A DNA stretch of 64,000 nucleotides, taken from positions 7,298,154-7,362,153 of the forward strand of contig NZ_KI632511.1 in assembly GCF_000504285.1 (NCBI RefSeq). The letters run 5' to 3'. Made by a program: the position numbers and the translations under genes. The notes under the pieces were generated by a model, which was not told the DNA's origin, searched no databases, and saw only the letters and a list, made by a program, of their open reading frames with translations. Below are positions 22,077-30,837 of this stretch, in pieces; the first letter of the stretch is position 1; each line of letters starts with the position of its first letter. The DNA is from Actinospica robiniae DSM 44927 (lineage in GTDB: Bacteria; Actinomycetota; Actinomycetes; Streptomycetales; Catenulisporaceae).

Positions 22077-23342
22077 ATGTCAGACCAGTGGGGCGCTCCG
22101 GCGTCGCAGCCGGACGGGTCCTGGCCGCCGCAGCCCACGCCCACCTCGCCGTATCCCCACGGGCCGTCGCAGCAGTATCCGTCGCAGCCGCCGGCGCCGG
22201 CCGCGCCCGCAGGGCCCTATGCCGCGGACCCTTACTCCGGCCAGTACTCCGCCCAGCACGCCGGTCCCTATGCGCAGCAGCAGCCCGCGTCGGGCCTGAA
22301 CTGGGGGCCCGCCCAGGACCCGCAGCCGTCGTATGGTCAGACCGGCTACCCGACGCCGGACCCGTACGCCTCGTCCGCGTACGCGGCGCCGGCACCGCCG
22401 GCCGCGCCGGCGAACCCGATGGCGCAGCCCCAGCAGGCGCCGCCGCGCGCACCCCAGCACGCTCAGGCTCCGCAGGCCCAGCCGCAACCCCGACCGCGGC
22501 CTCAACCGCAGCCCGAGCCGCAGTACCAATATCAGCAGTCCGCGCAGTCCGCGTCGCACTACACGTCCGTCCCGCCGGCGCCCTCGGCCTACCCGCCCGA
22601 GACCTCGTACCCGTCGCAACCGGCCGAGTACGCGCAGCCATCCGAGTACTCACAGCCGGCCGAATACCCCCAGCCGGCCGCGTTCCCGCAGTCGGTGCCG
22701 TATCCGCAGGCGCCGGGCGGCCTGCCGATCGAGGCTCCCGCCGGTCAGAACGCCCGGCCGACCAACCCCTTCGCGGTCATCGGCGCGGTCACGTCCATCG
22801 TGCCCTTCGTCGGCCTGATCTTCTCGATCATCGGTCTGGGCAAGGCGAAGGTCATCGGCGGTATCGGCCGGGGCGTCGCCACCCTGGGCGTCGTGCTCTC
22901 CCTGATCTTCATACCGGGCTGGTCGGTCGCCGGATACCTTGTCTATAAGGCCGTCGACGCGGCCCCGACCGATCCCGCGTGCGTCACCGCGGAGGCCGAC
23001 TACCTCTCCTCGAGCCGCACCCTCGACGCCGACGCGGCGGCCATGGCCAAGACCACCTACGGCACTCGGCAGTTCACCAACGCCGTCAAGACCTACGAGT
23101 CCGACTTCCAGGTGCTCATCGAGAAGCTTGAAGCGGACTCCGGCCGGGCCGAAAGCGCCGACGTCCACACCGCGATCACGTCGCTGACGGCTGATCTGCA
23201 GCAGCTCAAGACCGTGATGGGCGACCTCGCCTCCGGCGACTTCACCTCGGCGAGCCGTCTCGGCGACATCTCCACGCTCAGCGACAAGATGTTCACCGAC
23301 TACGAGCACACCCAGAACGTGTGCGCCGGCCACGCCGGCTGA
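22077..23342 (+). CDS. DUF4190-domain membrane protein with Pro/Gln-rich N terminus
   Basis: This 421-residue protein has about 220 residues rich in Pro, Gln, Tyr and Ser (repeats such as QPAEYAQP/SEYSQP), then a DUF4190 module with two helices: NPFAVIGAVTSIVPFVGLIFSIIGL and GVATLGVVLSLIFIPGWSVAGYL. An extracytoplasmic alpha-helical domain of about 130 residues follows. Pro-rich cytoplasmic tails of this kind are common in actinomycete envelope proteins. ATG 22077 with AGGGAT upstream is chosen; the upstream in-frame sequence is Arg/Ala noise. It is divergent from the Esx-like genes. Role unknown. Confidence 0.85.
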   Translation: MSDQWGAPASQPDGSWPPQPTPTSPYPHGPSQQYPSQPPAPAAPAGPYAADPYSGQYSAQHAGPYAQQQPASGLNWGPAQDPQPSYGQTGYPTPDPYASSAYAAPAPPAAPANPMAQPQQAPPRAPQHAQAPQAQPQPRPRPQPQPEPQYQYQQSAQSASHYTSVPPAPSAYPPETSYPSQPAEYAQPSEYSQPAEYPQPAAFPQSVPYPQAPGGLPIEAPAGQNARPTNPFAVIGAVTSIVPFVGLIFSIIGLGKAKVIGGIGRGVATLGVVLSLIFIPGWSVAGYLVYKAVDAAPTDPACVTAEADYLSSSRTLDADAAAMAKTTYGTRQFTNAVKTYESDFQVLIEKLEADSGRAESADVHTAITSLTADLQQLKTVMGDLASGDFTSASRLGDISTLSDKMFTDYEHTQNVCAGHAG

Positions 23343-23358
23343 CCCTGTGGCCCAGGCC

Positions 23359-24066
23359 TCAGGCCGGGCGACCCGCCAGGCCGTGCTGGTAGGCGAAGCG
23401 CACGGCCTGGGCGCGGTCTCGGGCCCCGGTCTTCGCGAACACGTGGTTGACGTGCGTCTTCACCGTCGCCTCGGAGACGAACAGCTCGCGCGCGATCTCC
23501 AGATTCGACTTCCCGGCCGCGATCAGCTGCAGCACCTCGACCTCCCGCGCAGTCAGGCCGTTCGGCGGCGCGGCGGGAGCGTCCTCGGGGCCGGCCGGCC
23601 GGTTGTTCACGGATGCGTCGGGGGACGCCGCGGCTGAGCCCGTCAGCGCGGCGATCAGCTTGCGCTGCACCGCCTCATCGAGCACGGACTGGCCGTTCGC
23701 GGCAGCCTGCACGGCCCGCGCGATCTGCACGCGGTCCGCATCCTTGGTCAGGTAGCCGAGTGCACCGGCCCGCAGAGCGCCCTGGATCGAACTGTCGTCG
23801 GCGTACGTCGTGAGCACGACCACGCGCGTGCCCGGATGCTCGGCGGTGAGCCGCTCGGTCGCGGCGATGCCGTCCATTCCCGGCATATGAAGGTCCATCA
23901 GGACCACGTCCGGATTGTGCTCGACCACCAACTGCAACGCCTGCGCACCGTCCCGGGCCTGGCCGACCACCTCTATCCCGGGCGTCAGATCGAGGAGCGT
24001 CGCCAGTCCCTCGCGCACCGCCGCCTGATCGTCCGCCACCAGCACCCGAATCGACTCGCCCGCCAT
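23359..24066 (-). CDS. NarL/LuxR-type response regulator
   Basis: This 235-residue response regulator has a receiver domain (VLVADDQ acidic pocket at 8-13, phosphoacceptor Asp58 in VVLMDLHMPG, Thr in VLTTYADD, Lys in LTKDAD) and a C-terminal LuxR helix-turn-helix from about 170 (NGLTAREVEVLQLIAAGKSNLEIARELFVSEATVKTHVNHVFAKTG). It lies 34 nt downstream of the histidine kinase and is its evident partner. A Pro/Ala linker of about 35 residues between the domains is longer than usual. Confidence 0.95.
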   Translation of the reverse strand: MAGESIRVLVADDQAAVREGLATLLDLTPGIEVVGQARDGAQALQLVVEHNPDVVLMDLHMPGMDGIAATERLTAEHPGTRVVVLTTYADDSSIQGALRAGALGYLTKDADRVQIARAVQAAANGQSVLDEAVQRKLIAALTGSAAASPDASVNNRPAGPEDAPAAPPNGLTAREVEVLQLIAAGKSNLEIARELFVSEATVKTHVNHVFAKTGARDRAQAVRFAYQHGLAGRPA

Positions 24067-24100
24067 ACTGAGAGGATATCCGCGGCGGCGATCGTGGGCC

Positions 24101-25423
24101 CTATCCGTGCAGACGCAGCGTCACTCGCCAACCCGCCTCGGCGCCGGCGCCCTCGCCCGGTCCCGCATCGGTCGACGTCGAGCCCGTCGAGGCCGGACCG
24201 GCCTCCAACGTCCCGCCGATCAGCTCGGCCCGCTCCTTGAGCCCGGACAAGCCGTACCCGCCACCGGATTCGGCCAGCGCAGTCGGCGGAGAGGTCGGGG
24301 CGCCGTTGGACACGGACAGCTCCAACTCGCCGTCGCCGTAGACCAGGCGGATCCACACCAGGGCACCCGGCGCGTGCTTGCGCACGTTCGTCAACGACTC
24401 CTGCGCGGCCCGATAGACAGTCAGGCCCGCGTCGGCGGCCAGCGGCCGTGGCAGGCCGCTGATCTTGACCTCCGCGTGCGCGCCGGTGTCGCCCTCGTAG
24501 GCGTCGGCCAGCGCGTGCAGCAGCTCCGGCAGCGGCGGGGCGTCCTCGCGCAACGCGGCGATGGCCCGCCTGGTCTCGATCAGCCCTTCCCGGGCGATGC
24601 GGCGCGACTTGGCGACATAGTCGTGCGCCTTGGCCACGCCGGCGTCGCCGCCCGCCTCGAGCAGCGCGTCCGCCGCTTCGAGCTGGACCGTCAACGCGGC
24701 GAGCGAGTGCGCCAGCACGTCGTGGATCTCGCGCGCGATCCGGCTGCGCTCGGCCAGCGCCGCGGCGTGCGCCTCCTCGTGGTTGGCGCGCTCCGTCTCC
24801 ACCAGCAGCTGCTCCGCGCTCTCCGCGCGCAGGATGTACGAGCGCCGGCCGACGCCCAGCCCGTACATGCCCACGAGCATGCACGCGTAGCCCAGGCCGG
24901 TGGTGGTGAACTGGTGCCAGCCCTGCGAGGCCGCGCTCAGTAGCAGCACGAGCTCGAACCAGCCGACCACCACTGCCGCGCGCAGGGCCGACCAGCGCAC
25001 CGAGATGACGACGCTCGCCATCGCCGGGAACACCGGGCTCACCCCGACGTTGTCGGTCAGTATCCCGGTCAGCAGCGCTCCGCCGGTGCCCACCGTCAGC
25101 AGGCCGATCATCGCGAGGTACGGGCTCAGCCGCCAGGGGATGCCCCAGCCGAGCACCCACAGGGCCCAGCCGAGCACGCTGACCGCGCTCACGATCCCGG
25201 CCAGCAGCCCTGCGCCCTGCCAGCCGTCGTGGCCCACGTCGTTGAACTGGATCAGTGCCAGCAGCAGCAGGACTACGAACCGCGAGGTGACCTGGGCCGG
25301 CCGGCGCTCGGTCGACGGGCCGGCCGGCGACCCGGGCGCGGGGGGAAGCATCGACTCGGCCGCGTTCAGCGCATGCCGACGCCCCAGCAGTTCACGTAGG
25401 AGCACGACCCGTCCACCCGCCAT
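24101..25423 (-). CDS. NarX/DesK-type sensor histidine kinase
   Basis: This kinase of about 440 residues has five or six N-terminal transmembrane helices and no large sensor domain, then a HisKA_3 dimerisation helix with phosphoacceptor His in AREIHDVLAHSLAALTVQLE (residue ~234). The HATPase domain shows N-box ESLTNVRKHAPG and G-box GGYGLSGLKERAELIGG. Intramembrane-sensing kinases of this design often respond to cell-envelope stress. The start is uncertain (GTG 25456 or ATG 25423). The adjacent MprF-like gene on the same strand fits an envelope-stress theme, but that is inference. Confidence 0.92.
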   Translation of the reverse strand: MAGGRVVLLRELLGRRHALNAAESMLPPAPGSPAGPSTERRPAQVTSRFVVLLLLALIQFNDVGHDGWQGAGLLAGIVSAVSVLGWALWVLGWGIPWRLSPYLAMIGLLTVGTGGALLTGILTDNVGVSPVFPAMASVVISVRWSALRAAVVVGWFELVLLLSAASQGWHQFTTTGLGYACMLVGMYGLGVGRRSYILRAESAEQLLVETERANHEEAHAAALAERSRIAREIHDVLAHSLAALTVQLEAADALLEAGGDAGVAKAHDYVAKSRRIAREGLIETRRAIAALREDAPPLPELLHALADAYEGDTGAHAEVKISGLPRPLAADAGLTVYRAAQESLTNVRKHAPGALVWIRLVYGDGELELSVSNGAPTSPPTALAESGGGYGLSGLKERAELIGGTLEAGPASTGSTSTDAGPGEGAGAEAGWRVTLRLHG

Positions 25424-25568
25424 CACCCGAAAGTTTCGCCCCCATGCGCCTACCATACCGGCCCGTGTCCAGTGCCAGGACGGCTGCTGACGCGGCGGAA
25501 GTCATGTTCCGAGACTAAGGCGGCCCCCGGCCCGCGGGATCCACCCGAGGGTGGAGACGGGGTGGATG

Positions 25569-27356
25569 TCAGTCGGACGGCAACCCGGGGCCGCTCGGGC
25601 CCGAGCCGCCGCGCCGCCAGGGCAGCTGCGGCGGCGCCAGGAAGCCCTCGACCCGGGCGTAGGCCAAGCCGATCCGGGGCAGGTCGGCCGAGCGCGCGTA
25701 GAGCACGAACCGCGGCTCCCAGATCGGGCGGTACTTCGCGTTGGCGCGGTAGAGCGACTCGATCTGCCACCAGCGGGAGAAGAACAGCAGCACACTGCGC
25801 CACAGCCGCAGCACCGGTCCGGCGCCGAGCTTCGAGCCGCGCTCGAACACCGCCCGGAACATGGCGAAGTTGAGCGACACGCGCGCCACGCCGTACTCGT
25901 CCGCGCGCTGGAGCAGTTCGATCACCATGAACTCGACCAGGCCGTTGTCGCTGTCCTTGTCCCGGCGCATCAGATCGAGCGAGAGCCCGTCCATGCCCCA
26001 CGGCACGTAGGAGAGCAGGGCGCGCATCCGGCCGTCCGGATCGAAGCACTCGATCATCATGCACTCGCCGTCGGCCGGGTCGCCCAGCCGGTTGAGCGCC
26101 ATGGAGAACCCGCGCTCGGGCTGGCCGTAGCGCCAGTGGTCGGCCGCGGTGCCCAGAGCCGACATCTCCTCCGGCGGGATGTCCTTGTGCCGGCGGATCC
26201 GCGCGGTGTACCCGGCGCGCTTGACCTTGTTCACGGCCTGCCGGACCGTGCGCATCGCCCGGCCGTCCAAGGTGAACTCGGGTACCTCCACGATCGCCTC
26301 GTCGCCGAGTTCGAGCGCCGTCAGCCCGTGCCGGGCGTAGATCTCGCCGGCCTGCTCGCTCGCGCCCGCCACGGCCGGGGACCAGGCGTGCTCGGCGGCC
26401 TCGCGCAGCCACAGTTCGATCGCGCCCGGCCACGCCTCCGGGTCGCCGAGCGGATCGCCCGAGGCCAGCGAGACCCCGCCGACCGCGCGGTAGGCGATCG
26501 CCGCCTTGCCGCTGGGCGAGAAGATCACCGACTTGTCCCGGCGCAGCGCGAAGTAGCCCAGGGAATCCGGCTCGGGCTCGCGGGCGAGCAGTTCGCGCAG
26601 CCGCTCCTCGTCCTGCTCGCTGCGTCGCACCTGGCCGCGGGGCGAACGGAACAGGGCGTAGACCACGGTGAGAAAGAGCACCAGGCTCATCACGTTGATC
26701 AGCAGGTCGAGCCAGTGCGGGCTGTTGATGCCGAGCCCGGAGACGTCCTGCTTGTCCACCGTCCCGAGCCGCAGCAGCACGTACTCGATCCGGTCCGCCA
26801 ACCCGCTGTCGCCGACCGTGCCGAACCAAGTCAGCATCGCCGTGCCGACGGCCGTGGCCACGGCCGCGCCGATGACGAGCACCGCGAGGGCGGTCTTAGG
26901 GTTCGAGTCCTCGCCCTTGGCGTAGAAGTCCTTCCGGGCCCACACCAGGCACAGCAGCAGCGCCACGGTCACGGCCGCGGCGACCCAGTTCATCCAGTGC
27001 GCCCGGTACCCGTATTCGCTCAGCCAGTACACGTCGGCGAGGCTGGTGAAGGCGACGAGCAGGATCGTGCAGACCCAGGCGACGTGCTTGCGCCGGCGCA
27101 GAGTGACGGCCAGGAACGCGGCGAGGGCGGCCGAGACCAGGCTCGCGGTGAGCAGGAACGGGGTGAAGAAGAAGCCGCCGTAGCCGCCGTCGTGCTCGTG
27201 CCGGTGCACCTCGCGGCCGACGCTGAAGGAGATCACGGCGACGAGGTCGAAGAGCACGACCAGGCGGAGATACCAGACCGCGATCTTGCCGGGCAGGCTC
27301 AGTGGCCCCGGACCCCGGTTCGCCTCGGCGAACGTCGTCGTCGTGCCCGCTGCCAT
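25569..27356 (-). CDS. MprF-like phosphatidylglycerol aminoacyltransferase (DUF2156)
   Basis: This protein of about 595 residues has six or seven transmembrane helices in its first half and a C-terminal DUF2156 double-GNAT domain that transfers an amino acid, typically lysine, from tRNA to phosphatidylglycerol. Family motifs visible are FFALR-type LGYFALRRDKSVIFSPSGKAAIAYR, GVSLASGDPLGD, AWSPAV, KVKRAGYTARI, ECMMIECFDPDGRMRALLSYVPWG and SLYRANAKYRPIWEPRFVLY. Lipid lysinylation lowers surface charge and gives resistance to cationic peptides. ATG 27356 is preferred; ATG 27410 is possible. It resembles the membrane half of mycobacterial LysX without a LysRS domain. Confidence 0.88.
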   Translation of the reverse strand: MAAGTTTTFAEANRGPGPLSLPGKIAVWYLRLVVLFDLVAVISFSVGREVHRHEHDGGYGGFFFTPFLLTASLVSAALAAFLAVTLRRRKHVAWVCTILLVAFTSLADVYWLSEYGYRAHWMNWVAAAVTVALLLCLVWARKDFYAKGEDSNPKTALAVLVIGAAVATAVGTAMLTWFGTVGDSGLADRIEYVLLRLGTVDKQDVSGLGINSPHWLDLLINVMSLVLFLTVVYALFRSPRGQVRRSEQDEERLRELLAREPEPDSLGYFALRRDKSVIFSPSGKAAIAYRAVGGVSLASGDPLGDPEAWPGAIELWLREAAEHAWSPAVAGASEQAGEIYARHGLTALELGDEAIVEVPEFTLDGRAMRTVRQAVNKVKRAGYTARIRRHKDIPPEEMSALGTAADHWRYGQPERGFSMALNRLGDPADGECMMIECFDPDGRMRALLSYVPWGMDGLSLDLMRRDKDSDNGLVEFMVIELLQRADEYGVARVSLNFAMFRAVFERGSKLGAGPVLRLWRSVLLFFSRWWQIESLYRANAKYRPIWEPRFVLYARSADLPRIGLAYARVEGFLAPPQLPWRRGGSGPSGPGLPSD

Positions 27357-27466
27357 GCGCTGTCGTCCGCCTCGCTTCCCGGTCCGGCCCCTGAGACTAT
27401 CGTGCTCCATCCCGGGCGGATCGCAGTGACCGGCGCGCCTCGAGGGCCCGGCGGGCAGCACGACGC

Positions 27467-27481
27467 TGACAACCGTTGTCA
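27467..27481. promoter_or_regulatory. Zur/Fur-type operator upstream of the CDF gene
   Basis: TGACAACCGTTGTCA is a perfect 7-1-7 palindrome, and the flank continues TTATCATA, giving an additional half-site. This matches the Fur-family box layout TGATAAT-N-ATTATCA used by actinobacterial Zur. It lies about 54 bp upstream of the inferred start of the CDF transcript, a position suited to activation. In S. coelicolor, Zur activates the zinc exporter gene zitB at high zinc. Which gene of the divergent pair it serves is inferred. Confidence 0.7.
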
Positions 27482-27515
27482 TTATCATATCTCAAGGTAC
27501 TGTCACTCCTTCGGG

Positions 27516-27521
27516 TACACT
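27516..27521 (+). promoter_or_regulatory. Candidate -10 element of the CDF promoter
   Basis: TACACT ends 7 nt before the ATG at 27529, so transcription would start at or next to the start codon (leaderless). No good -35 hexamer is found at 16-18 nt, which is consistent with a promoter needing an activator at the upstream Zur-type box. Confidence 0.5.
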
Positions 27522-27528
27522 CGCGCGT

Positions 27529-28563
27529 ATGGCAGAGGGGCACGAGGATCACCACGGGCACGACGATCACGGCGCGCACCGCGGCGGCGACCGCTCCGAG
27601 CCCGGCCGGCGAGGCCGCGGCGGCCACTCCGGCCACGACCACGGCGCGGCGGTGACCGCGCACACCGACCGGCGCTATCTGATGTGGGCGCTCGGCCTGA
27701 TCCTCGCCTACATGGCGGTCGAGGTGGCCTTCGGCATCACGGCCAGTTCGCTGGCGCTGATCTCCGACGCCGGCCACATGCTCACCGACGCCTTCTCGCT
27801 GGTGCTGGCGATCGTGGCGATGCGCCTCGCCGCGCGGCCCGCCTACGGCCGGTGGACCTTCGGGTTCAAGCGGGCCGAGATCCTCTCCGCCCAGGCCAAC
27901 GGCATCACCCTGCTCGTGCTGGTCGGCGTGTTCTGCTACGAGGCGGTGACCCGGCTGATCAACCCGCCGCCGGTGGACGGCGGGCTGGTGCTCGCCACCG
28001 CGGTGGCCGGCATCGGGGTCAACGCCGCGGCGGCGCTGCTGATCAGCCGGGCGAACCGGGACAGCCTGAACGTCGAGGGCGCCTTCCAGCACATCCTCAA
28101 CGACGCCTGGGCCTTCATCGCCACCGCCATCTCCGGCCTGATCGTGCTGCTCACCGGATTCGACCGGGCGGACGCGCTGGCCTCGCTGGTGGTGGCCGGG
28201 CTGATGGCGCGGGCCGGCTACGGGCTGGTGCGCGAATCCTGGAAGATCTTCCTGGAGGCCGCGCCGGAGGGCGTCGACCCGGCCGCGGTGGCCGGCGGGA
28301 TGCGCGCGCTCGACGGCGTCGTGCAGGTGCACGACCTGCACGTGTGGACCATCACCTCGGGCTTCCCGGCGCTCTCCGCGCACGTGCTCGTCTCCCCGGG
28401 CCACGACTGCCACGGCGTCCGGCTCGAGCTCGAGGCGCTGGTGCGCAAGGAGTACGGGATCGAACACACCACCCTCCAGGTCGAGCACGCGGCCTCCGAC
28501 ATACTCACCATCGGCCGCGGGGCCCTGGACGCCGGCCCCCGCCGGGAGGGCCACTGCTCGTGA
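27529..28563 (+). CDS. Cation diffusion facilitator, zinc exporter (ZitB/CzcD type)
   Basis: This 344-residue CDF antiporter expels Zn2+ or related metals in exchange for protons. A His-rich N terminus (HEDHHGHDDHGAH, HSGHDH) is followed by six helices. The transport-site motifs are SLALISDAGHMLTDAFSL (HxxxD) in helix II and FQHILNDAWAFIATAIS (HxxxD) in helix V; the cytoplasmic domain has VHDLHVWTITSG and HVLV. The first ATG is accepted because the promoter seems leaderless. The Zur/Fur-type palindrome upstream supports zinc as substrate. It is divergent from the MprF-like gene. Confidence 0.93.
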   Translation: MAEGHEDHHGHDDHGAHRGGDRSEPGRRGRGGHSGHDHGAAVTAHTDRRYLMWALGLILAYMAVEVAFGITASSLALISDAGHMLTDAFSLVLAIVAMRLAARPAYGRWTFGFKRAEILSAQANGITLLVLVGVFCYEAVTRLINPPPVDGGLVLATAVAGIGVNAAAALLISRANRDSLNVEGAFQHILNDAWAFIATAISGLIVLLTGFDRADALASLVVAGLMARAGYGLVRESWKIFLEAAPEGVDPAAVAGGMRALDGVVQVHDLHVWTITSGFPALSAHVLVSPGHDCHGVRLELEALVRKEYGIEHTTLQVEHAASDILTIGRGALDAGPRREGHCS

Positions 28564-28829
28564 CCGACGGCGCGCCGGGAGTGGCCGTGCGGGGCGGCCC
28601 AATCCGTGTCAAGAGGGTGGAATTCGACGCCGATGTTCCTGGTCGATAACGGAATGGTAACTGTCACGCCCTGGTCTTGCCCGGATGGGGATCATTGGGG
28701 GAAAGTCGCTTCACCGGCCTTGGCACGAGTTGTCCAGATTCGCCGGTCGAGTGCCTTGCGCAGCACGAGGACTTCCGGACCACGAGGCGGTTCCGGCGGA
28801 GACGCCGGCCGGCCGAGGGAGGCGCGTAC

Positions 28830-29216
28830 GTGATCGAGTTCCCCGAGGAGCCGCGCGCGTCCTCGTCCGGGTCCCACGGGTCCGGCCGCGCGGCCCAGCC
28901 CGCCACCGAGGCCGAGCTCTGGCTGCGCCGCGAACTGGCCTTCCTGCACCGGGTGGAGCGGCGCATCCTGCGCCGGGCCCACTGGCGCCGGGAGGCCTGG
29001 CGGCTGGTCGCCGTCGGGTCCATACTCGCGGTATTCGCGCTCTGCTGGTACCTGGCCGCGGCCGCCACCGGCAGCCCGACGAACAGCGCCTGCCCGAGCA
29101 AGGCGGCCACGACCGCGGCCGCGCACAGTTCCACCGACCAAGGCTCCACGCACCCGTCCGGTCCGACATCGAACACGAAGGCCGCCCCGGGCACCGCAGC
29201 ATCCTGCGGTTCCTAG
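28830..29216 (+). CDS. Small single-span membrane protein of unknown function
   Basis: This protein of about 128 residues has a charged cytoplasmic helix (TEAELWLRRELAFLHRVERRILRRAHWRREAWRL), one transmembrane segment (LVAVGSILAVFALCWYLAAAAT) and a Ser/Thr/Pro/Gly-rich external tail with two cysteines (SACPS, ASCGS) that may form a disulfide. GTG 28830 follows GAGGGAGG. I recognise no family. It stands alone between the CDF and DUF3145 genes. Confidence 0.6.
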   Translation: MIEFPEEPRASSSGSHGSGRAAQPATEAELWLRRELAFLHRVERRILRRAHWRREAWRLVAVGSILAVFALCWYLAAAATGSPTNSACPSKAATTAAAHSSTDQGSTHPSGPTSNTKAAPGTAASCGS

Positions 29217-29691
29217 TTCCAGGCCTGACGCACGTTCCGCTCCGGCCGCGGGCACCCGCCCGCGGTTCCGCAGGGTTCTGCCGGTCCGGCGGCGGGCGGC
29301 GAGTTGCTCCGTACGGGTGTCCGCGGGGCCTTGTCGTCACTCTTACGGGCGCCTGACAGGACTAGCGGCCCTCGCGTAAGGTCATCGAGGTATCGAGAAG
29401 AGCTTGTACGAGGCATGATGCGCACGGTGCCCGGCTAGACTGACCCCGGCCGAGCACACCGGTTCCGGGCCCGAGGGCGTCGAAGGCCGGAGCCGGCACT
29501 CGGGCACCGAGAGCACCGCCGAGCACGAAAACCGCATCACATCACAACTTCAACCAACCGAATCAGGGTAGACGTATCAGGCACCGTGGTGCTGACAGCG
29601 ACGTCACCGACGGTATGGCAAGGCCGCTGGGGAAGGCGAACCTCGTCCGTACGCCGTGGAGTAGACGCTGTTGCTATCTAAGGAGCCCGAC
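29217..29691. other. Gene-free region upstream of the DUF3145 gene
   Basis: This 475-bp region shows no credible frame. From 29340 the sequence is less GC-rich (CTTACGGGCGCC, CGAGAAGAGCTTGTACGAGG), consistent with a promoter region, and a long mixed-composition leader precedes AAGGAG at 29680. I cannot assign specific boxes. Confidence 0.35.
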
Positions 29692-30192
29692 GTGCCCACC
29701 CGTGTCACTCGTGGAGTGCTGTACATCCACTCGGCGCCCCGCGCACTGTGCCCGCACGTCGAGTGGGCGGTCGCCGGGGTACTCGGCGTGCGCGTGAGCC
29801 TGGACTGGACCCGGCAACCCGCCTCGCCGGCGCTCTGGCGCTCCGAGCTGTCCTGGGAGTCCCAGCCCGGCACCGCCACCCGGCTGACCTCCGCCCTGCG
29901 CGGCTGGGAGCAGCTGCGCTTCGAGGTCACCGAGGAGCCCTCGCAGGGCGCCGAGGGGGAACGTTACTCCTCCACGCCCGAACTCGGGGTGTTCCACGCG
30001 GTGACGGGCGTGCACGGGGACATCATGATCACCGAGGACCGGCTGCGCACCGCCATGCTGCACGCCACCCGGGGCGCGGATCTGCTGGAGGAGCTGAGCG
30101 CGCTGCTCGGCCGGCCCTGGGACGACGAGCTCGAGCCCTTCCGCTGCGCGGGCGACGGCGCGCCGGTGCGCTGGCTGCACCAGGTCGGCTGA
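29692..30192 (+). CDS. DUF3145 protein
   Basis: This 166-residue protein matches the actinobacterial DUF3145 family end to end: VLYIHSAPRALCPHVEWAVAGVLG, LDWTRQPASP, ALRGWEQLRFEVTEEPSQGAEGERYSSTPELGVFHA, TEDRLRTAM and WDDELEPFRCAGDGAPVRWLHQVG are its blocks. No function is known for the family. GTG 29692 with AAGGAG 8 nt upstream is a clear start. In Streptomyces the orthologue is, as I recall, near the fab genes; here it is separate from them. Confidence 0.9.
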   Translation: MPTRVTRGVLYIHSAPRALCPHVEWAVAGVLGVRVSLDWTRQPASPALWRSELSWESQPGTATRLTSALRGWEQLRFEVTEEPSQGAEGERYSSTPELGVFHAVTGVHGDIMITEDRLRTAMLHATRGADLLEELSALLGRPWDDELEPFRCAGDGAPVRWLHQVG

Positions 30193-30240
30193 GCATCCGG
30201 GCCGCGCCGTCCTGGCGGCGGTCCGCGGCCGTTCTCGCCG

Positions 30241-30564
30241 CTACTTCGCCTTCACGGCCATCCGCTGGCCGCGCTCGGCCAGGGTCTGCGCCGCCGCCGG
30301 GGACAGGCCGATGCGCTCGCCGAGCTCGGCGAAGGTGAGCCGGTCGAACCGGCGCGGATCGGTCAGCTCGGCCGCCGCCAGCGCCTGGTACGCGGCGGCA
30401 CGCTCGGCCGCCGCCTTGAACGCCTCGGTCAGCTTGGTCGCCCGCTCGAGCAGCTCGGCGGGATCGGCCAGATCCTCCAGTCCGAAGAACCTGGCCCGAT
30501 CGGCTTCCGGCACGGCAGGGTCGAACAGCAAGGGGACCGGGCTGGATTTGGGCTGCTGCTTCAC
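30241..30564 (-). CDS. Small alpha-helical protein, possible DNA-binding
   Basis: This protein of 107 residues is highly charged and Ala-rich. Its C-terminal part LTFAELGERIGLSPAAAQTLAERGQRM has the length and pattern of a helix-turn-helix. The N-terminal FDPAVPEADRARFFGLEDLADPAELLERATKLTEAFKAAAE is a predicted helix pair. I do not recognise a named family. It lies convergent to the DUF3145 gene with 48 bp between stops. Confidence 0.55.
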   Translation of the reverse strand: MKQQPKSSPVPLLFDPAVPEADRARFFGLEDLADPAELLERATKLTEAFKAAAERAAAYQALAAAELTDPRRFDRLTFAELGERIGLSPAAAQTLAERGQRMAVKAK

Positions 30565-30837
30565 TCGTCCACAGTCTCACGGGTGAGCGGTCCCGTTCAA
30601 CGACGGCGGTGGGAACGCTCCGCACGGGTGGCCGCCGTTGCAGATGCAACAACCTGCCGGTGCTCCGCGGCCGCGGGTGAAGCGGACGGCCCGGCCGTGG
30701 CCTGCTCGGCCCGCTCCTTGCTCCGCGCCCGCTCCGACCTGCTCCGAGACGGCGCCAAACCCGCTCGAACCCGCGCGTCGGTGCTTTCCCGCGCAGGTCG
30801 CTCCCGCAGTGCTCCCGAAACTCCAGACACCCGCGGC

